Both the position numbers and the translations under genes were made by a program. Positions 12,260 through 24,059 of a DNA stretch of 64,000 nucleotides are shown piece after piece. How positions within the stretch are numbered: position 1 is the stretch's first letter; the number at the start of each line of letters is the position of its first letter. Source of the stretch: Coffea arabica (taxonomy: Eukaryota; Streptophyta; Magnoliopsida; Gentianales; Rubiaceae); assembly GCF_036785885.1 (NCBI RefSeq), contig NC_092310.1, positions 4,340,001-4,404,000 of the forward strand, read 5' to 3'. The notes below the pieces were generated by a model. It made no database searches. It was not told where the DNA came from and worked only from the letters and a program-made list of their open reading frames with translations.

Positions 12260-12366
12260 ATCTACCATGCCATGTCCTGCAAACCACCAAGTCCTTTGCT
12301 GTCTTGTTCATTTTTCACTAAGTCCGTCTTTCTACCCTCAATCAAATATCCAAATCATCTACAACA

Positions 12367-13986
12367 ATGGCTCCATCACCATCCATGGATTCCAAGTCAT
12401 GGGATGTGATAAGTTTTGCTGTAGATAAGGGTCACGGGGTTAAGGGTCTAGCTGACTTAGGACTAGAGACTTTGCCTAAGCAATACATTCAACCACCTGA
12501 AGAAAAAATCACAAACAGTACCGTAGTTACCGATGATTCAATCCCTGTCATTGATTTGTCAAACTGGACTGATCCAAAAGTTGCTGAACAAATTTGCCAT
12601 GCAGCTGAAAAATGGGGTTTCTTCCAAATTGTTAACCATGGCATCCCTATTGAAGTTTTAGAAGGCGTCAAGGAGGCTACCCGTCGATTCTTTGACTTGC
12701 CTGCTGAGCAAAAAAATAAGCACTCGAAAGATAATTCACCAACCAACAATGTGAGATATGGCACCAGCTTCACTCCCAAGGCCGAGAAGGCTTTGGAGTG
12801 GAAAGATTTTCTTAGTCTCTTTTATGCTTCGGACGATGAGGCTGCAGCGCAATGGCCTTCTGCATGCAGGTATGATATGGATATTTTGTAAATGTTTCTA
12901 AATCGGCATCAGGTATAAACTTGCGAAGCTGTACACACAACTTTCCATTATTTTTTCATGATTACAAGGCAAGCATGATATTCCCTAAAGGAAGTATTCT
13001 AGTATTGCTCTGCGTCCATAAAAATTTCGAGCTTAGATTGTTTGCACTAAAAAAAAAATCACATTGTTACGATTTAGAGAGCCACTTTTGCCTAGTAATA
13101 AGCAGCAGAACACTAATTCTTAGGTTAAGAATATGCAATTAAACATTAGCCGTTGCATGCAAAAGTATCTATGTTTCACGATTTAATACAAGAATTGGCA
13201 TTCAACAACCAATTAAATGAAAACGAGAAAGTAACAAAAGTATAGATGTTAAAATTTTTATATATAATTATTAAGAGTTCTAATATCGGTGTACCAAAAT
13301 TTATTGTGGTGCAATTTGGTCTATCAGCCTGTGAATTGTAGGCAATAAAAGCTTGGATTGCCATTGGTCTACTTCCAAAAAGTAATATAATGGACTATCC
13401 TTCTATTTGCAGGAATGAAGCATTGGATTTCATGAAAAAGTCTGAGTTTGTAATCCGAAGGCTAATGGAGGCTTTGATGAAAGGACTAAATGTTAAGGAG
13501 ATTGATGGAACCAAAGAATCACTCTTAATGGGTTCAAAAAGAATTAACCTAAACTACTATCCCAAATGTCCTGAGCCTGAGTTAACTGTTGGCGTAGGCC
13601 GTCACTCAGATGTATCAACGCTAACAATCCTTCTTCAGGATGATATTGGAGGGCTCTATGTGAAAAAATTGGACAGTGATTCATGGGTTCATGTCCCTCC
13701 AATTAATGGGGCAATTGTGATCAATGTTGGTGATGCACTGCAAATTTTGAGCAATGGTCGATACAAGAGCATTGAGCATCGTGTGATTGCGAATGGGATC
13801 AAGAATCGGGTTTCTGTTCCAATATTTGTGAACCCTAGGCCTAGTGACGCTATTGGTCCTCTGCCAGAAGTTCTTGAGGGTGGGGAAAAGCCAATCTACA
13901 AGAAAGTTCTGTATTCGGATTATGTCAAGCATTTCTTCAGAAAAGCTCATGACGGGAAGGAGACGGTGGACTTTGCCAAGATTTAA
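12367..13986 (+). CDS. F6'H1-like: Feruloyl-CoA 6'-hydroxylase-like dioxygenase, copy 2
   Basis: Second complete member of the array, 358 aa. Exons are 12367-12869 and 13413-13986, with a 543-bp GT-AG intron inserted at exactly the same Arg codon as in copy 1. Domain order and ligands are as in copy 1 (H232, D234 and H290 for iron, R300 and S302 for 2-oxoglutarate; the triplet reads RVS rather than RIS). It shares with copy 3 the N-terminal segment [19 protein letters not shown] and much of the flanking DNA, so these two are the most recent duplicates. The start ATG follows ATCTACAACA, similar to ATCTACACCA in copy 3. The predicted role is the same: 6'-hydroxylation of feruloyl-CoA feeding scopoletin. 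No frameshift or lost residue was seen. Confidence 0.93.
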
Positions 13987-14375
13987 AATATTTCCTTGAA
14001 AGAGTTTTGGTTTCTTTTAGTTGTAAAAGAATTATATGCAGTAGAAAACAAGTGTGACTAGGAAAGAAATTCAGGGCACATATATATGTGTGTGCCTGTG
14101 ATATAAGCTACCAAAGTCCTCGTAATTAATGATGCACTAATTTCGTTATTTTCGTACTAAAAGATTATGCGCAAAGTCCAAACTTTAAGGTTTTGATATT
14201 TTTATTGTAGTGACGCTAGGCCTAGTGACGCTAAACCTTGATTTCAGAATAACTTTTTTACATTTTATTTTTTTTACCTATATACTTAATTAACACGTTT
14301 GATTTATTGGATTTAAGCACTATTAACAAGTAACTAAAGACACATATTTGATGAATGTGAAAGTAGAAAATAATA

Positions 14376-14785
14376 CTCCCTCTGTCCCGAAAACTTTGTC
14401 GTGCTTTGGGAGCTGAACGTTTTATGCACAGTATTAAGTTTCAGATTTGTTTTCCGATTTTGCTACTAGAATGTGTGGTCATTAGTGGTCAAGAAAACAA
14501 AAATAACATGTGGGGCCAAAGCTACTTTCAAGAAATGCAATCCGCTAACAGAGAGTGATTCTCACGCATCACTTTAAACCTTGTGTGTATCTCACGGCTG
14601 TCTTGCAACTTGAGTTGAGAGCAAATGAAAATCAAGGGGCCCCACTAATAAAAGTAAAGAATGAGGGAATCTTGAAGGGTAAAAATTGAAACAAGAGAAT
14701 TTTTGTTTTCCATTTTGATTTTGTGACAAACATTTTGGGACAGACCAAAATGGAAAGTATGACAGTTTTAATGGGACGGAGGGAG
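14376..14785. mobile_element. Stowaway-type MITE
   Basis: Starts CTCCCTCTGTCCC and ends GGGACGGAGGGAG, flanked by TA on each side (14374-14375, 14786-14787). These ends are those of plant Tc1/mariner-like Stowaway elements. There is no coding sequence. It lies 390 bp downstream of copy 2. No equivalent was seen at the matching place near 34070 in the copy-3 unit. Confidence 0.85.
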
Positions 14786-14787
14786 TA

Positions 14788-15905
14788 ATGAACTACTGTA
14801 TCAGCTAATCTAAGGTTTTTTTCTTGTCCTTTTTTTTTTTTGGTGAACAAAATTTACATCTTTCTCCCACTGAAGAACAGCAAAATAATCACAAATAGTT
14901 ATTGAGAGAACAACTGAAATTTCAGTTTTAGTGAAAAACACGTTCTCTTTTTCGTGAAGCAAAATGTAAGTTGGCCACTTCAATCTATTCTTCTCCTACC
15001 TCAAATAATTGACCATTCATAAGTCCTTTTCCGATTACTCATAATAGTTGAATAACTTTTTTTCTGCACTTTACCATGTGATAGTCTTTTTCTTTTTTGA
15101 CTAACTGCAAGTTGAGGAAACAAAAGAAGAAGCCAATTAATTCAAGGAAGACTAGAAACCCGGATACGAGAGAGATTGCTCATTACCACCACAAAATCAG
15201 ATTATTAAAGATGATTTCAGAAACATCTCTTGAGATTTCTGACAATGTCCCCCGGCTCTTCTGACGTTTTAGATATTACATTTAGCTCTCCTACTTTGAG
15301 TTTCGATGTAACAATGTCAGTCTAAGTTTACAAAAAATTCATATGAAATGCTAAAAAGTATTTTTAGTTTCAGTTTTGTCCTTCCATGGCTTGTAAAGAA
15401 TGGTTCCAGATTACTATTGTTTCTTTTACACAAATGACAAGAATAAAAAAATCACAACTAATGTGATGGGTGTATTACAAAGACGATTCCGTAGTTTCCC
15501 GCATGATTGCAAACAAAAATTTTACCGAAATTAACTCGTTTTCAACTTTAAGTAGCTTTTGGGAATATTGTCTTAGAGTCAATAACGGTTCATTGTTGTG
15601 AATATGTGTGCATAATGTTAATAGACCAACCAAAATCATGTACTTTTTCCAACTCTGTATATGCTTAGTTGGTAGTCTTTGATTACATGTATTTTCGTGG
15701 TTTTAAGGTCAGTTCTAAGTTTAATTGTGGAATCGGTATATTAATTTGTGGTAAATGTCATAGGAGGATAGTCTTATTTATTCTAGATTATTGAGGTTTT
15801 CTAGTCAAAGTATGTCAAAATATGAGTCTACATCCAACCTTGTGAAGTACGCTTAAATCCACACGCCTGTGAATTTCTCGATGGTCTCTAAGAATGCAAC
15901 TTAAA
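14788..15905. other. Downstream flank of copy 2
   Basis: No gene. The part from about 15000 to 15180 matches 35830-36015 downstream of copy 3. At about 15208 there is a left end of the GGATAAT family (GATGATTTCAGAAACATCTC) without a clear partner. Confidence 0.5.
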
Positions 15906-15907
15906 TA

Positions 15908-16233
15908 CTCCCCCGTTCCACTTTGATAGTCCTTTTTTTTTTCACACAGTTTAAGAAAAAGTAGTTAACTTTATTGGAAAAGTAAATTTAGATTGCTATT
16001 CTCCTAAAATACCCTCACATTAAATATGGTACAATTTTATGGGAACTTGAATTGATGGTAAAAAAAGAATCAACTCTCGTTAAATAGGGTAGGTTTATAG
16101 TAATAACTATTTACATTGAATAAGAATATTTTAAAAAAATTAAACTACAACTACATTCTTCAATTAAAAAGTGAATTACAATTTGGAACAGATGAAAAAG
16201 GAATACAGGACTATCAAAGTGGGACGGAGGGAG
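15908..16233. mobile_element. Stowaway-type MITE, uninterrupted relative of the hAT host
   Basis: Begins CTCCCCCGTTCCACTTTGA and ends TCAAAGTGGGACGGAGGGAG, flanked by TA. It is 326 bp long. Nearly the whole interior matches the split MITE at 18452-18738 plus 24012-24057, so it shows what that element looked like before the hAT insertion. It is absent from the paralogous place near 37090 in the copy-3 unit. Confidence 0.88.
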
Positions 16234-16239
16234 TATATA

Positions 16240-17321
16240 TTTAGAGAATGTGCCTTTTTACTTGAAGAAAAGAAGCATGCCTGCAGAATTTTTCCAAGAA
16301 AACTAAGGTAATAAAAAGAAAAGGGAGTTTTTATTATAGGAAATATTTTAAGTTTGAAGATTGATATTAAGCAGACCATCATCTCCGAATTGCAAATCGT
16401 AAAATCAAGCAATGACAAGTGTACTAAACTATGAATACAGAAGATTAAAGCATTAAAAAAGTTGGCCTTGGGAGTCGGGCAAATGTCACTATTTTGAAGT
16501 TGTGGCAACCCCCTAATTGCAGGCTCTAACAATAATTGATGGCTTCCAAGGTCAAATCCATCACAGCTCTTTCCTTACTTTATGTGTCGGTGCACTGGAA
16601 GGTGAGTATATGACTAACCAAATTTAAGTTGTCCAAAAACCTACAATAATGTGATATAGAACTTGAAGAATATTTCCCGGAATGAGAAGAGATATATGGT
16701 TGTGTGCCTTTTTTTTTTTCCTAATACAAGAAAAACCAAGGATTTTACTAATGAGATTATTGAAAATCGTCCAGTATCATATACTTGACAAAGTCGGTGT
16801 ATTTTTAGTCTTCTCATGGATCTACTATTTATATTAGTAGTTGATCGATTACTTATTACAAGCGCACAAGAGATCAATTATAGTAATAAATCATTCAGAA
16901 TATTTCAAGGATTAAACACGTAGGAATGAATTCAAATTAGAAAAAATGTGAAAGATAAAAATGCTGGAATAATAGTCAAAATAATACTGCAAAGCAAATC
17001 ATTTCTTTTGTTTGAAAGCATAAATTGGAATAAACAAAAAGTGCTCGAAGGAAAACCATTAAATGTTAAGGTTTCAATGTCATTATTGCATTTAGGTGGG
17101 TTGGTGTGAATTTAGTCTATTCCTATTAATCAGAACCTTTGACCCGGTAAAACCAAAAAGTTTCCTCGGACAAACAAAAGTGTTGACCCTCCGTTTAGTT
17201 TATTTTTTCTTGTACCTGAGTGCCAGCCTAGCTATTTGGGTCATTTGCCACGAAGTTGCGAAAAGGACGCAGTGGGAAAACAATAGATCATCTTATCGGT
17301 ATCTTTTTCCTAGTTATGCCA
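16240..17321. other. Intergenic, no recognisable gene
   Basis: The start still matches the copy-3 unit (AAGCATGCCTGCAGA vs AATGGGCCTGCAGA). Beyond about 16.5 kb the similarity fades. Open frames at 16176-16532, 16641-16877 and 17096-17482 have no recognisable domains, and the last runs into the next element. Confidence 0.45.
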
Positions 17322-17329
17322 AAGTTCTG

Positions 17330-18206
17330 CAATGTTTTAAAAATCGGACCGTTAATCGAACCGGTGAAGTGAAAGGGTCGAGATTCAATCGGTCGGACCG
17401 GTTCAACCTCGGTTCAATGAATTTTTTAAAAAATAATTTATATAAATATATATGTGCACAAAATAAAACATGTAATGGATAATTTAATACTTTATATGAT
17501 AAAAAGTTTACTATTTTTGAATAACTTGGATTTTTAAAAATAAATTTTTTAAATTATAAGTTAAAACAAATAAATTTCATCTCAATTTCAATTATATCTA
17601 CCAAAAAAATCTTAAATATAATCCAAAAATATCACAATATTTGAAATTATACAAAATTCACGTCTATGAGAATTTAGACATTGTGAATTTAAATTTTAAT
17701 TTACATTTTGGAATTTAAATTTATAATTTAAAAAAGGAAGTTTGGAGCTCGAAGAAAATCAAGAGAATTGAAAATAGAAATGCAAATTTGATAAGAAACA
17801 AAAAATGAGATAAAAGTGAGTGGTTGTGGTATTAAATAAATTGGGTTAAAGAAAAATAATTCTTTTTTAACTTTTTTAAATTTAATGGACAAAAACAAAA
17901 TTAAAATATGGAAGAAAACATCAATAAATTAAAAATAAAGAGATTTGATTAAAAAATGAGTGGCAAAAGAAAAGATGATAGAGAGAGAGAGAGAGAGAGA
18001 GTGTGTGTGTGTGTGTGTTGAAGATTAAAAAGAAAGAGTCATGAAAGGATAATATTTTGTAAAAAAAATGGAACAAAAGAAATATGAGTGTTTGTTTTAT
18101 ATAAATAAGTTATCAAAAAAAACTAATAAGATGTGATAGTGCAACGGTTACTACATTGGTATTCTATTACAAAGGTCTTGAGTTCGAATCTTGATAACTA
18201 CATTTT

Positions 18207-18259
<53 letters not shown>

Positions 18260-18435
18260 AAACTCAAAAACCGGAAAAAACCGGTTCATGTCTGGTTCAG
18301 CGGTTTCGCGGTCCGACCGGTTTTTGACCGGTTTCTTGACAAAGTCAAACCTGGCAGTGAACCGGACCGGAGCCATGGCCGGTTCGCGGTTCAACCGGTC
18401 GAACCGGCCGGTCCGGTCCGGTTTTCAAAACACTG
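17330..18435. mobile_element. Non-autonomous hAT-like element, CCGG/ACCGG-rich ends
   Basis: Left terminus CAATGTTTTAAAAATCGGAC; right terminus on the other strand CAGTGTTTTGAAAACCGGAC. A perfect 8-bp duplication AAGTTCTG flanks it (17322-17329, 18436-18443). Subterminal regions are full of ACCGGTT/AACCGG motifs, with the middle very AT-rich. It carries a nested SINE and a GA/GT microsatellite near 17980-18020. A smaller relative is at 52053-52643. No transposase is present. Confidence 0.88.
18131..18254 (+). mobile_element. SINE-like insert with 46-A tail
   Basis: A box-A-like TAGTGCAACGG and box-B-like GAGTTCGAATCTT precede an uninterrupted A tract at 18209-18254. This layout is a tRNA-derived SINE. 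The body is only about 75 bp. No convincing target duplication was found. It lies inside the hAT-like element, so it is younger than that element. Confidence 0.62.
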
Positions 18436-21034
18436 AAGTTCTGTCGCACTACTATTCCCTCGCTCCCATTTTAGTAGTTATATTTCTTTTTTTTACATAA
18501 TTTAAGAAAAAGTAATTAACTTTGTTGGAAAAGTAAATTTAGATTGTTATTTTTCTAAAATACCCCCACATTAAATATGGTACAACTTTATGGGAACTTG
18601 AATTGATGATAAAAAAAGAATCAACTCTCATTAAATGAGATAGGTTTATAGTAACAATTACTTACATTGAATAAGAGTATTTTAGAAAAATTAAAATACA
18701 ACTACATTTTTCAATTGAAAAGTAGATTACAATTTGGGTACAGCTGTTAATCGAACCAGGCAGCTCGCGAGCCGAGCTCGACCCGACTCGATAAGGGCTC
18801 GGCTCGGCTCGTTAACAGAGAGAAACGAGCCGAGCTCGAGCTCTAATGAGTACTCGTTTAATAAACGAGCCGAGCAGGCTCGGCTCGTATAAGCTCGGTA
18901 GGCTCGAAAGATAGGGGCATTTTCGTCATTTCAGCGTGTATGTGGTACACTAAGTCATCTCCCGTCTGTTGTAGCCCTAATTCCTCCTTTCCTCTTTTGG
19001 TATTTCGTTTTCCCATCCCACAGGCCAGAGCCGTCACCCCGCACCCGCACCCCATTCCCTGCAGCCTCCCTTCTCACCGCACTGACTGCAGCCTCCATTC
19101 TCACCCCACCCCGCAGCCTCCATTCTCCTAATTTTTTCTTTTCCCCTTTCTGTTAACTTTTTTCCCATTCCACACCTGCAGCCGCAGCCGCACCCTCCTG
19201 ACAAAAGCAGCCCACTGAATCAAGCGACTGAATTCCTTTCTTGGCCAGTAGCTCGCCTGATTCTTGCCACCGTCACTGACTCACCATACGGAGCAGCCAC
19301 ATGGAGCCACCTCGGTAGAGCCAGGGGCCTCTACCATACCCCGATTCACTGCATTCTGGTAAGTAGTGACTCCGATTCTTTTTTTCTTTTTTTTTCCTTT
19401 TCTTTCTTTGTTTTTGGGTTCAAGAATTTAAATTTCAATCAATTTAACAAGCACACATGTATCGAGCAGATTAGAGTGTGCTTGATGATTATATACTGAT
19501 TGTTGTAGCTGAAAAAGATGGTATTGAAGACTGGCAAATATACTAGTAAATTAATAGTGAATGTCGAAATTGTCTTCAAGTACTGTTTTTTTTTTCTGGA
19601 GTGTTTGTTACAATATTTATATAGAATGATTATTGTTCACATTCATCGAAATTGTTCTATTTTCTAACGCTGGCGTTGGATGTTGACGTTAATAAACGAG
19701 ATAATGTTTTTGGCCCTATGGCTGTTTCCAAGTTTTGCACAAATTAACTGGCCAAGAATGGTAACATCTGCATCAGTAGGTTCCTGCTGATTGCTATTTG
19801 GGTCATTAGTTTGCTTAATTAGTTTTTCTTTTTGTGGTAAGAGATGTGTGTTTAATTGGTACCAGTTCCTCTGATTTCCGTCTACTTAATTTCTTTTTTA
19901 ATCACTTTTTTTTCCTTTTCTTGAAAATTAGCTAGCAAATTTAGTATATATATCCACACACACACATATACTGGGACCATTATATGAAGACGGGGGAGAA
20001 ATTACAGCTTCGATTGCTTTTCGATTATTGGTCTAGGCAAAGCCTAAGCATAGCAAATTTTAACAACCTGTGGCTTGATATGCATCACTCTGTACATCAT
20101 TCATTGAATTAGCTTGATGAATTTGGTCAAGTTAATTACGATTAATCATAAGTTCCTTAAAGAAGATGAATGAATGGCAATAATTAATGACACTGCCACT
20201 TAGACACTTACTGTCCAATATGTAAAAATCTTGGATAGTTGTCCCCATACAGCTTTGGGCTAGCCTGCTAGAATTAAATGAATTTAGGATCTATATATGG
20301 CTCCATACACCCAACTTGATGAAAAAGTGGTTGAATATGTAATAAGTGCTTTCGTTATCAATTTTGAGCAACCAACTATTCACGTACACTACGTTCTATG
20401 CATGCTTTCCAATCAAAAGAAGTAGACTGACTTCCCATTTCAATTTGAAAAATGAATTATGGCAAATATTTGTCTCTCTGAAAATAAATCAGGCAGATTA
20501 TCTTTCATTGCCCATGCTCAGCTTTTGTTTTTCCTGTTTCCTTAGTTTAGTAAAAAAACCGCTTTGCTTTTCTATTTCTGATGATCTGGTTGAGTTTCAT
20601 TCGAGATGGTTGGCTATAGACTATAGTCAGACCACTGGAGCGCATGTGAATTGTGTACCATCTTCAGATGACACTATTCATATTTAATTTATTGGAAAAG
20701 CCACTATACTGTCCTTTGTTTCATCACTGTCCCCATGCACAAACTAATTGGAACTATGGATTCAGTATTTCCCTGGAATTCATCGCTGTCCCTTGTTTGG
20801 ATTGCCATTTTAAGAGTTTTTAAGATCTTTCTCTGTTATTTCATTAATCTGAATGTAAGGTTGAGAATTGAGATAGGAACAAGTTAAAGAAATGTTAAAA
20901 TTGACTTGAAGTGGGCATTATTTCTTGGAATCTGTTTTATTACTTTTGTACCTTATTTCTTAGAAATGTTATTCTAAATTTCTGTTTTGGCTAATCAAAA
21001 TCTGTATTGGTTATTAAATGTTTTTGATTAAGGA

Positions 21035-23318
21035 ATGTATAGCTCTCCATTCAACTCATTTCAAGGTTCATCATCAAGTCCTGTGATGGAGCAAAATAAT
21101 GAAGACGTGGAACAATTGAATTACAACGAAGAAAGAGCTGATGAGATGAGTGAAGAAGAGATAGAAATGATAGAAGATGATACTAATGAAGGAGGACAGC
21201 AAGTAGATAGAGATGGAGGAGCTGGTCCATTTGAGAAAAAGAAAAGAAAGAAGAAATCCAGCATATGGGATGAAATGAGTGAAGTAGTGCTAGATAATGG
21301 GACGGTCAAAGTGAAGTGCAACCATTGCAAGGAACTTTTCACCAAGAGTGCAACCGGAGCCACATCTCAGTACAAGAGACACCTGAATTCTCGCCTACAA
21401 AGAAAGATGGCCATTGGGGAGCAAAGCAAACAAAAGCAACAAGTGCTGTCATTCACCGAAGGTGGAAGTGATGGTATCACTTCCATCACAAATTTCTCAT
21501 ATGATCATGCCAAGGTAAGAGAGCTTGCATCACACATGATTCTTGCACATGAGTACCCCTTTTCTATGATGAGCATGTAGTTTTCAACAAATTCATGAAA
21601 GCAGTTTCTCTATTTTATAAAAAGATTAATCGGCAGACTGTTAAGGAAGATTGTATGAGTACTTATACAATTGAAAAAAGGAAGCTGAAATCATTGTTGA
21701 AAGGTGCTTGAAGGATTAGTGTTACCACAGATTTGTGGAAATTTGGTCAAAAAATTCAATATATGGTTGTGACTGGTCATTTTATTGATTCTGATTGGGT
21801 GCTCCAAAAACGTGTGTTGAATTTTTGCAATGTTCCTCCTCCTCATACTGGAGTTATTATAGCTGATGCTTTAAGCAAGTGTTTTCTTGATTGGGGGATT
21901 GAGAATAAGGTTTCTAGCATAACTGTTGATAATGCTTCATACAACGATGTGTGCATTAGGAGACTTAGAGAGGATTTTTCTCTAAGAAAGAGATTAAGTC
22001 TTGGAGGAAAAAATTTTCATGTTAGATGTTGTGTACATATACTTAATCTCTTAGTGCAAGATGGTCTTGGTCAACTTGGTGGTGTGATTGATGTTGTTAG
22101 AGAAGGGATAAAGTACTTGAACAATTCTGAATCTAGGCTTCTTGAATTTGCCAAAATTAAAAAACAGCTTCAGTTGCCCTCTAGAAAGCTAATTTTGGAC
22201 TGCCTAACAAGGTGGAACAGCACCTATTTGATGTTAGCTTCGGGTTTAGAGTTTAAGGATGTCTTTCCACGATACGCAGACATTGACCCCGGATTTCACT
22301 ATGTTCCTACTGATTTTGAGTGGATGAAAGTGGAAGAAGTGTGTAAATTTCTAGGAATATTTCATGAAATCACTGATATGATTTCCGGGTCCGAGTATCC
22401 AACATCTAACATTTTTCTTGTGGAGCTCTATAGGATTAAAGAGCTTTTAAATGAAAAAGCTCTTGACCCTTTTGAGCATATTCGGGCTATGGCTGGAAGT
22501 ATGTCTGCTAAATTTGATAAGTATTGGGAGGAAAGTAATGTGCTGCTGTCTTTGGGTGCAATTTTGGATCCGAGATACAAAATGTTTCTTATTAATCATG
22601 CTTTTCCGGTGATTTATAGTGAGGAGGCAGCTCCTAGATTCATGGCTGAGATTAGAGACATTCTTTATGAGCTTTACAATGAATATGTTGATTGTCACAT
22701 TGTTTCTCATTCTGAACAACAACAGAGGCAGGTTGTAAAAAAGAGACAAAATGAAGGTTCTAGTTCTTCTAGTAAGAAACAGAAAATGGCTGCACCTACC
22801 GTTTTAACTGGTAAAGAAAAGTTTCACATGCATGTGAGTGAAATTGATAGGGCTCTACCAGAAAAATCAGATTTAGATGTTTATTTAGAGGAAAGTAGGT
22901 ATGCTTGTGATGCAAATGCAAATCTGGATGTTTTGGCTTGGTGGAAAGGGGAAAGATTGAGATTTCCTATCTTGTCGAGAATGGCTGCCGATATACTCTC
23001 CGTTCCTGTTACAACTATGGCTTCAGATTCTACCTTCAGTGCCGGAGGTAGAGTAATTGATGATCGACGAGCTTCTATGTCAGTTGAGACGGTACAAATG
23101 TTGCTTTGTGGCAACGATTGGATCCGCAGTCTTCATGGCCTAAAGAATAAGTCTCGCGTAAGTAACTAATTGGATGTTTTTGTTGTTGTTATAGTTTCCT
23201 TATATCTGATTTTGAAGAATTTTATAACTTTCTTACTTTTGTTTTGTAGGAATCACTTGATGCGGCCGAATCAATCACATTCGAGGAAGTTGAACTTCCT
23301 GAATCATTCACGAGCTGA
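21035..23318 (+). pseudogene. hAT transposase, two inactivating lesions
   Basis: Encodes a BED zinc-finger/hAT-dimerisation transposase. The first frame (21035-21580) has an acidic N-terminus, a basic KKKRKKK run and the BED finger CNHCKELF...YKRHLNSR; the usual final Cys/His appears to be Arg. One base is missing near 21565, after which the frame continues as DEHVVFNKFMKAV. A TGA at 21709-21711 then interrupts it just before RISVTTDLW. The rest (to 23157) is open and shows TVDNASYND, an RNase-H-like fold region and the C-terminal dimerisation block (LDVLAWWKGE, PVTTMASDSTFS). A 92-bp GT-AG intron (23158-23249) leads to a last exon 23250-23318 encoding ESLDAAES...ESFTS. The start follows a probable splice acceptor at 21031-21032. 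Only two lesions imply recent activity. Confidence 0.88.
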
Positions 23319-23360
23319 TTTGGTGGCTGTTGATGTTGCTTGGTGGCTTATGATATGTTT

Positions 23361-23570
23361 GGTGGCTGTTTATGTAAACTTTTGATGTTGTAATCTGATA
23401 TTTGGTTTGGACATGTTATATGATATGTTTGGGGGCTGTTTATGTAAACTTTTCATGTTGTAATCTGATATTTGGTTTGGACATGTTATCTGATATGTTT
23501 GGTGGCTGTTTATGTAAACTTTTCATGTTGTAATATGATATTTGGTTTGGATATGTTATTTGATATGTTT
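23361..23570. repeat. 70-bp tandem repeat, three copies
   Basis: The unit starting GG(T/G)GGCTGTTTATGTAAAC occurs at 23361, 23431 and 23501, an exact 70-bp spacing, with a decayed partial copy after. It lies between the transposase stop and the right subterminal repeats, so it would be in the transposase 3' UTR. Confidence 0.9.
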
Positions 23571-24059
23571 TGGACATGTTGTAATCTGATTTGGTTTGGA
23601 TATTGTAATCTGAGTTTTTATATTAGACCTGGCTTGCAATATTTGGCTTCAATTCGAGCTTGTGGAATTGAAGATGATATATTAGGGAATGTGCTCTTCT
23701 TTTGTCCGGCTAAATATGAGTTTGCCAGGAACTGATATGTTCTTGCCCGTAAACGAGCTTGAGCTCGAAAAGCTCGGCTCGAGTTCGTCTCGAATTCGAG
23801 CTTGAGCTTCGAGCTCGACAGGACCGGCTTGATCTCAAACTCGAGTTCGAGCTCGAGCTCTCTACCAATATATTGAGTCGAGCTCGAGCGCCTTGTGAAG
23901 CTCGAATTAGTAATCAAGCGAGTTCGAGCTAGCTCGATTAGAGGTTCGAGCCGAGCTCGATTGTCATATACTCGAGCTCGACTCAGCTCGTTTAGCAGCT
24001 CTAAATTTGGGACAGATGAAAAAGAAATACAAGACTATCAAAGTGGGACGGAGGGAGTA

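Larger units (their letters stand above)
11080..16540. repeat. Segmental duplication unit carrying F6'H copy 2
   Basis: Matches the unit at 29346-37270. Shared landmarks in order are TTCTTTTTGAATCCGCACAT (11098 vs 29347), TTGAAGTTGGTGGTTG (11206 vs 29450), the purine-rich stretch before the promoter, the promoter and gene, TTGACCATTC (15010 vs 35842), CTTTACCATGTGATAGTCTTT (15069 vs 35899), and TGTGAATTTCT (15869 vs 37059). Insertions of mobile elements differ between the two units. Edges are approximate because I aligned by eye. Confidence 0.75.
18739..24003 (+). mobile_element. hAT transposon, 5265 bp, nearly autonomous
   Basis: Terminal inverted repeats are TACAGCTGTTAATCGA and, on the other strand at the right end, TAGAGCTGCTAAACGAG. 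An 8-bp target duplication AATTTGGG lies at 18731-18738 and 24004-24011; the uninterrupted MITE at 15908-16233 has a single AATTTGGA there. Subterminal regions (18760-18900 and 23745-23995) are dense in CTCGAGCTCG/GAGCCGAGC repeats. Inside are a probable 5' untranslated exon ending at 19358 (CTG|GTAAGT), an intron, and the transposase gene at 21035-23318, followed by a 70-bp tandem repeat. Confidence 0.93.
18452..24057. mobile_element. Stowaway-type MITE split by a hAT transposon
   Basis: The left part 18452-18738 begins CTATTCCCTCGCTCCCA. The right part 24012-24057 ends GTGGGACGGAGGGAG. TA flanks both ends. When joined across the insert, the two parts align along their length with the intact MITE at 15908-16233. 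The insertion site lies in the ACAATTTGG...ACAGATG portion. Confidence 0.88.

Noticed and set aside
18131-18205. tRNA gene
   Set aside because: It has box-A and box-B-like motifs but no pairing acceptor or T stem, and a 46-A tail; better read as a SINE.
21733-23169. Stand-alone 478-aa gene
   Set aside because: It is the C-terminal part of the hAT transposase separated from its N-terminus by one stop and one frameshift, inside a transposon with defined ends.
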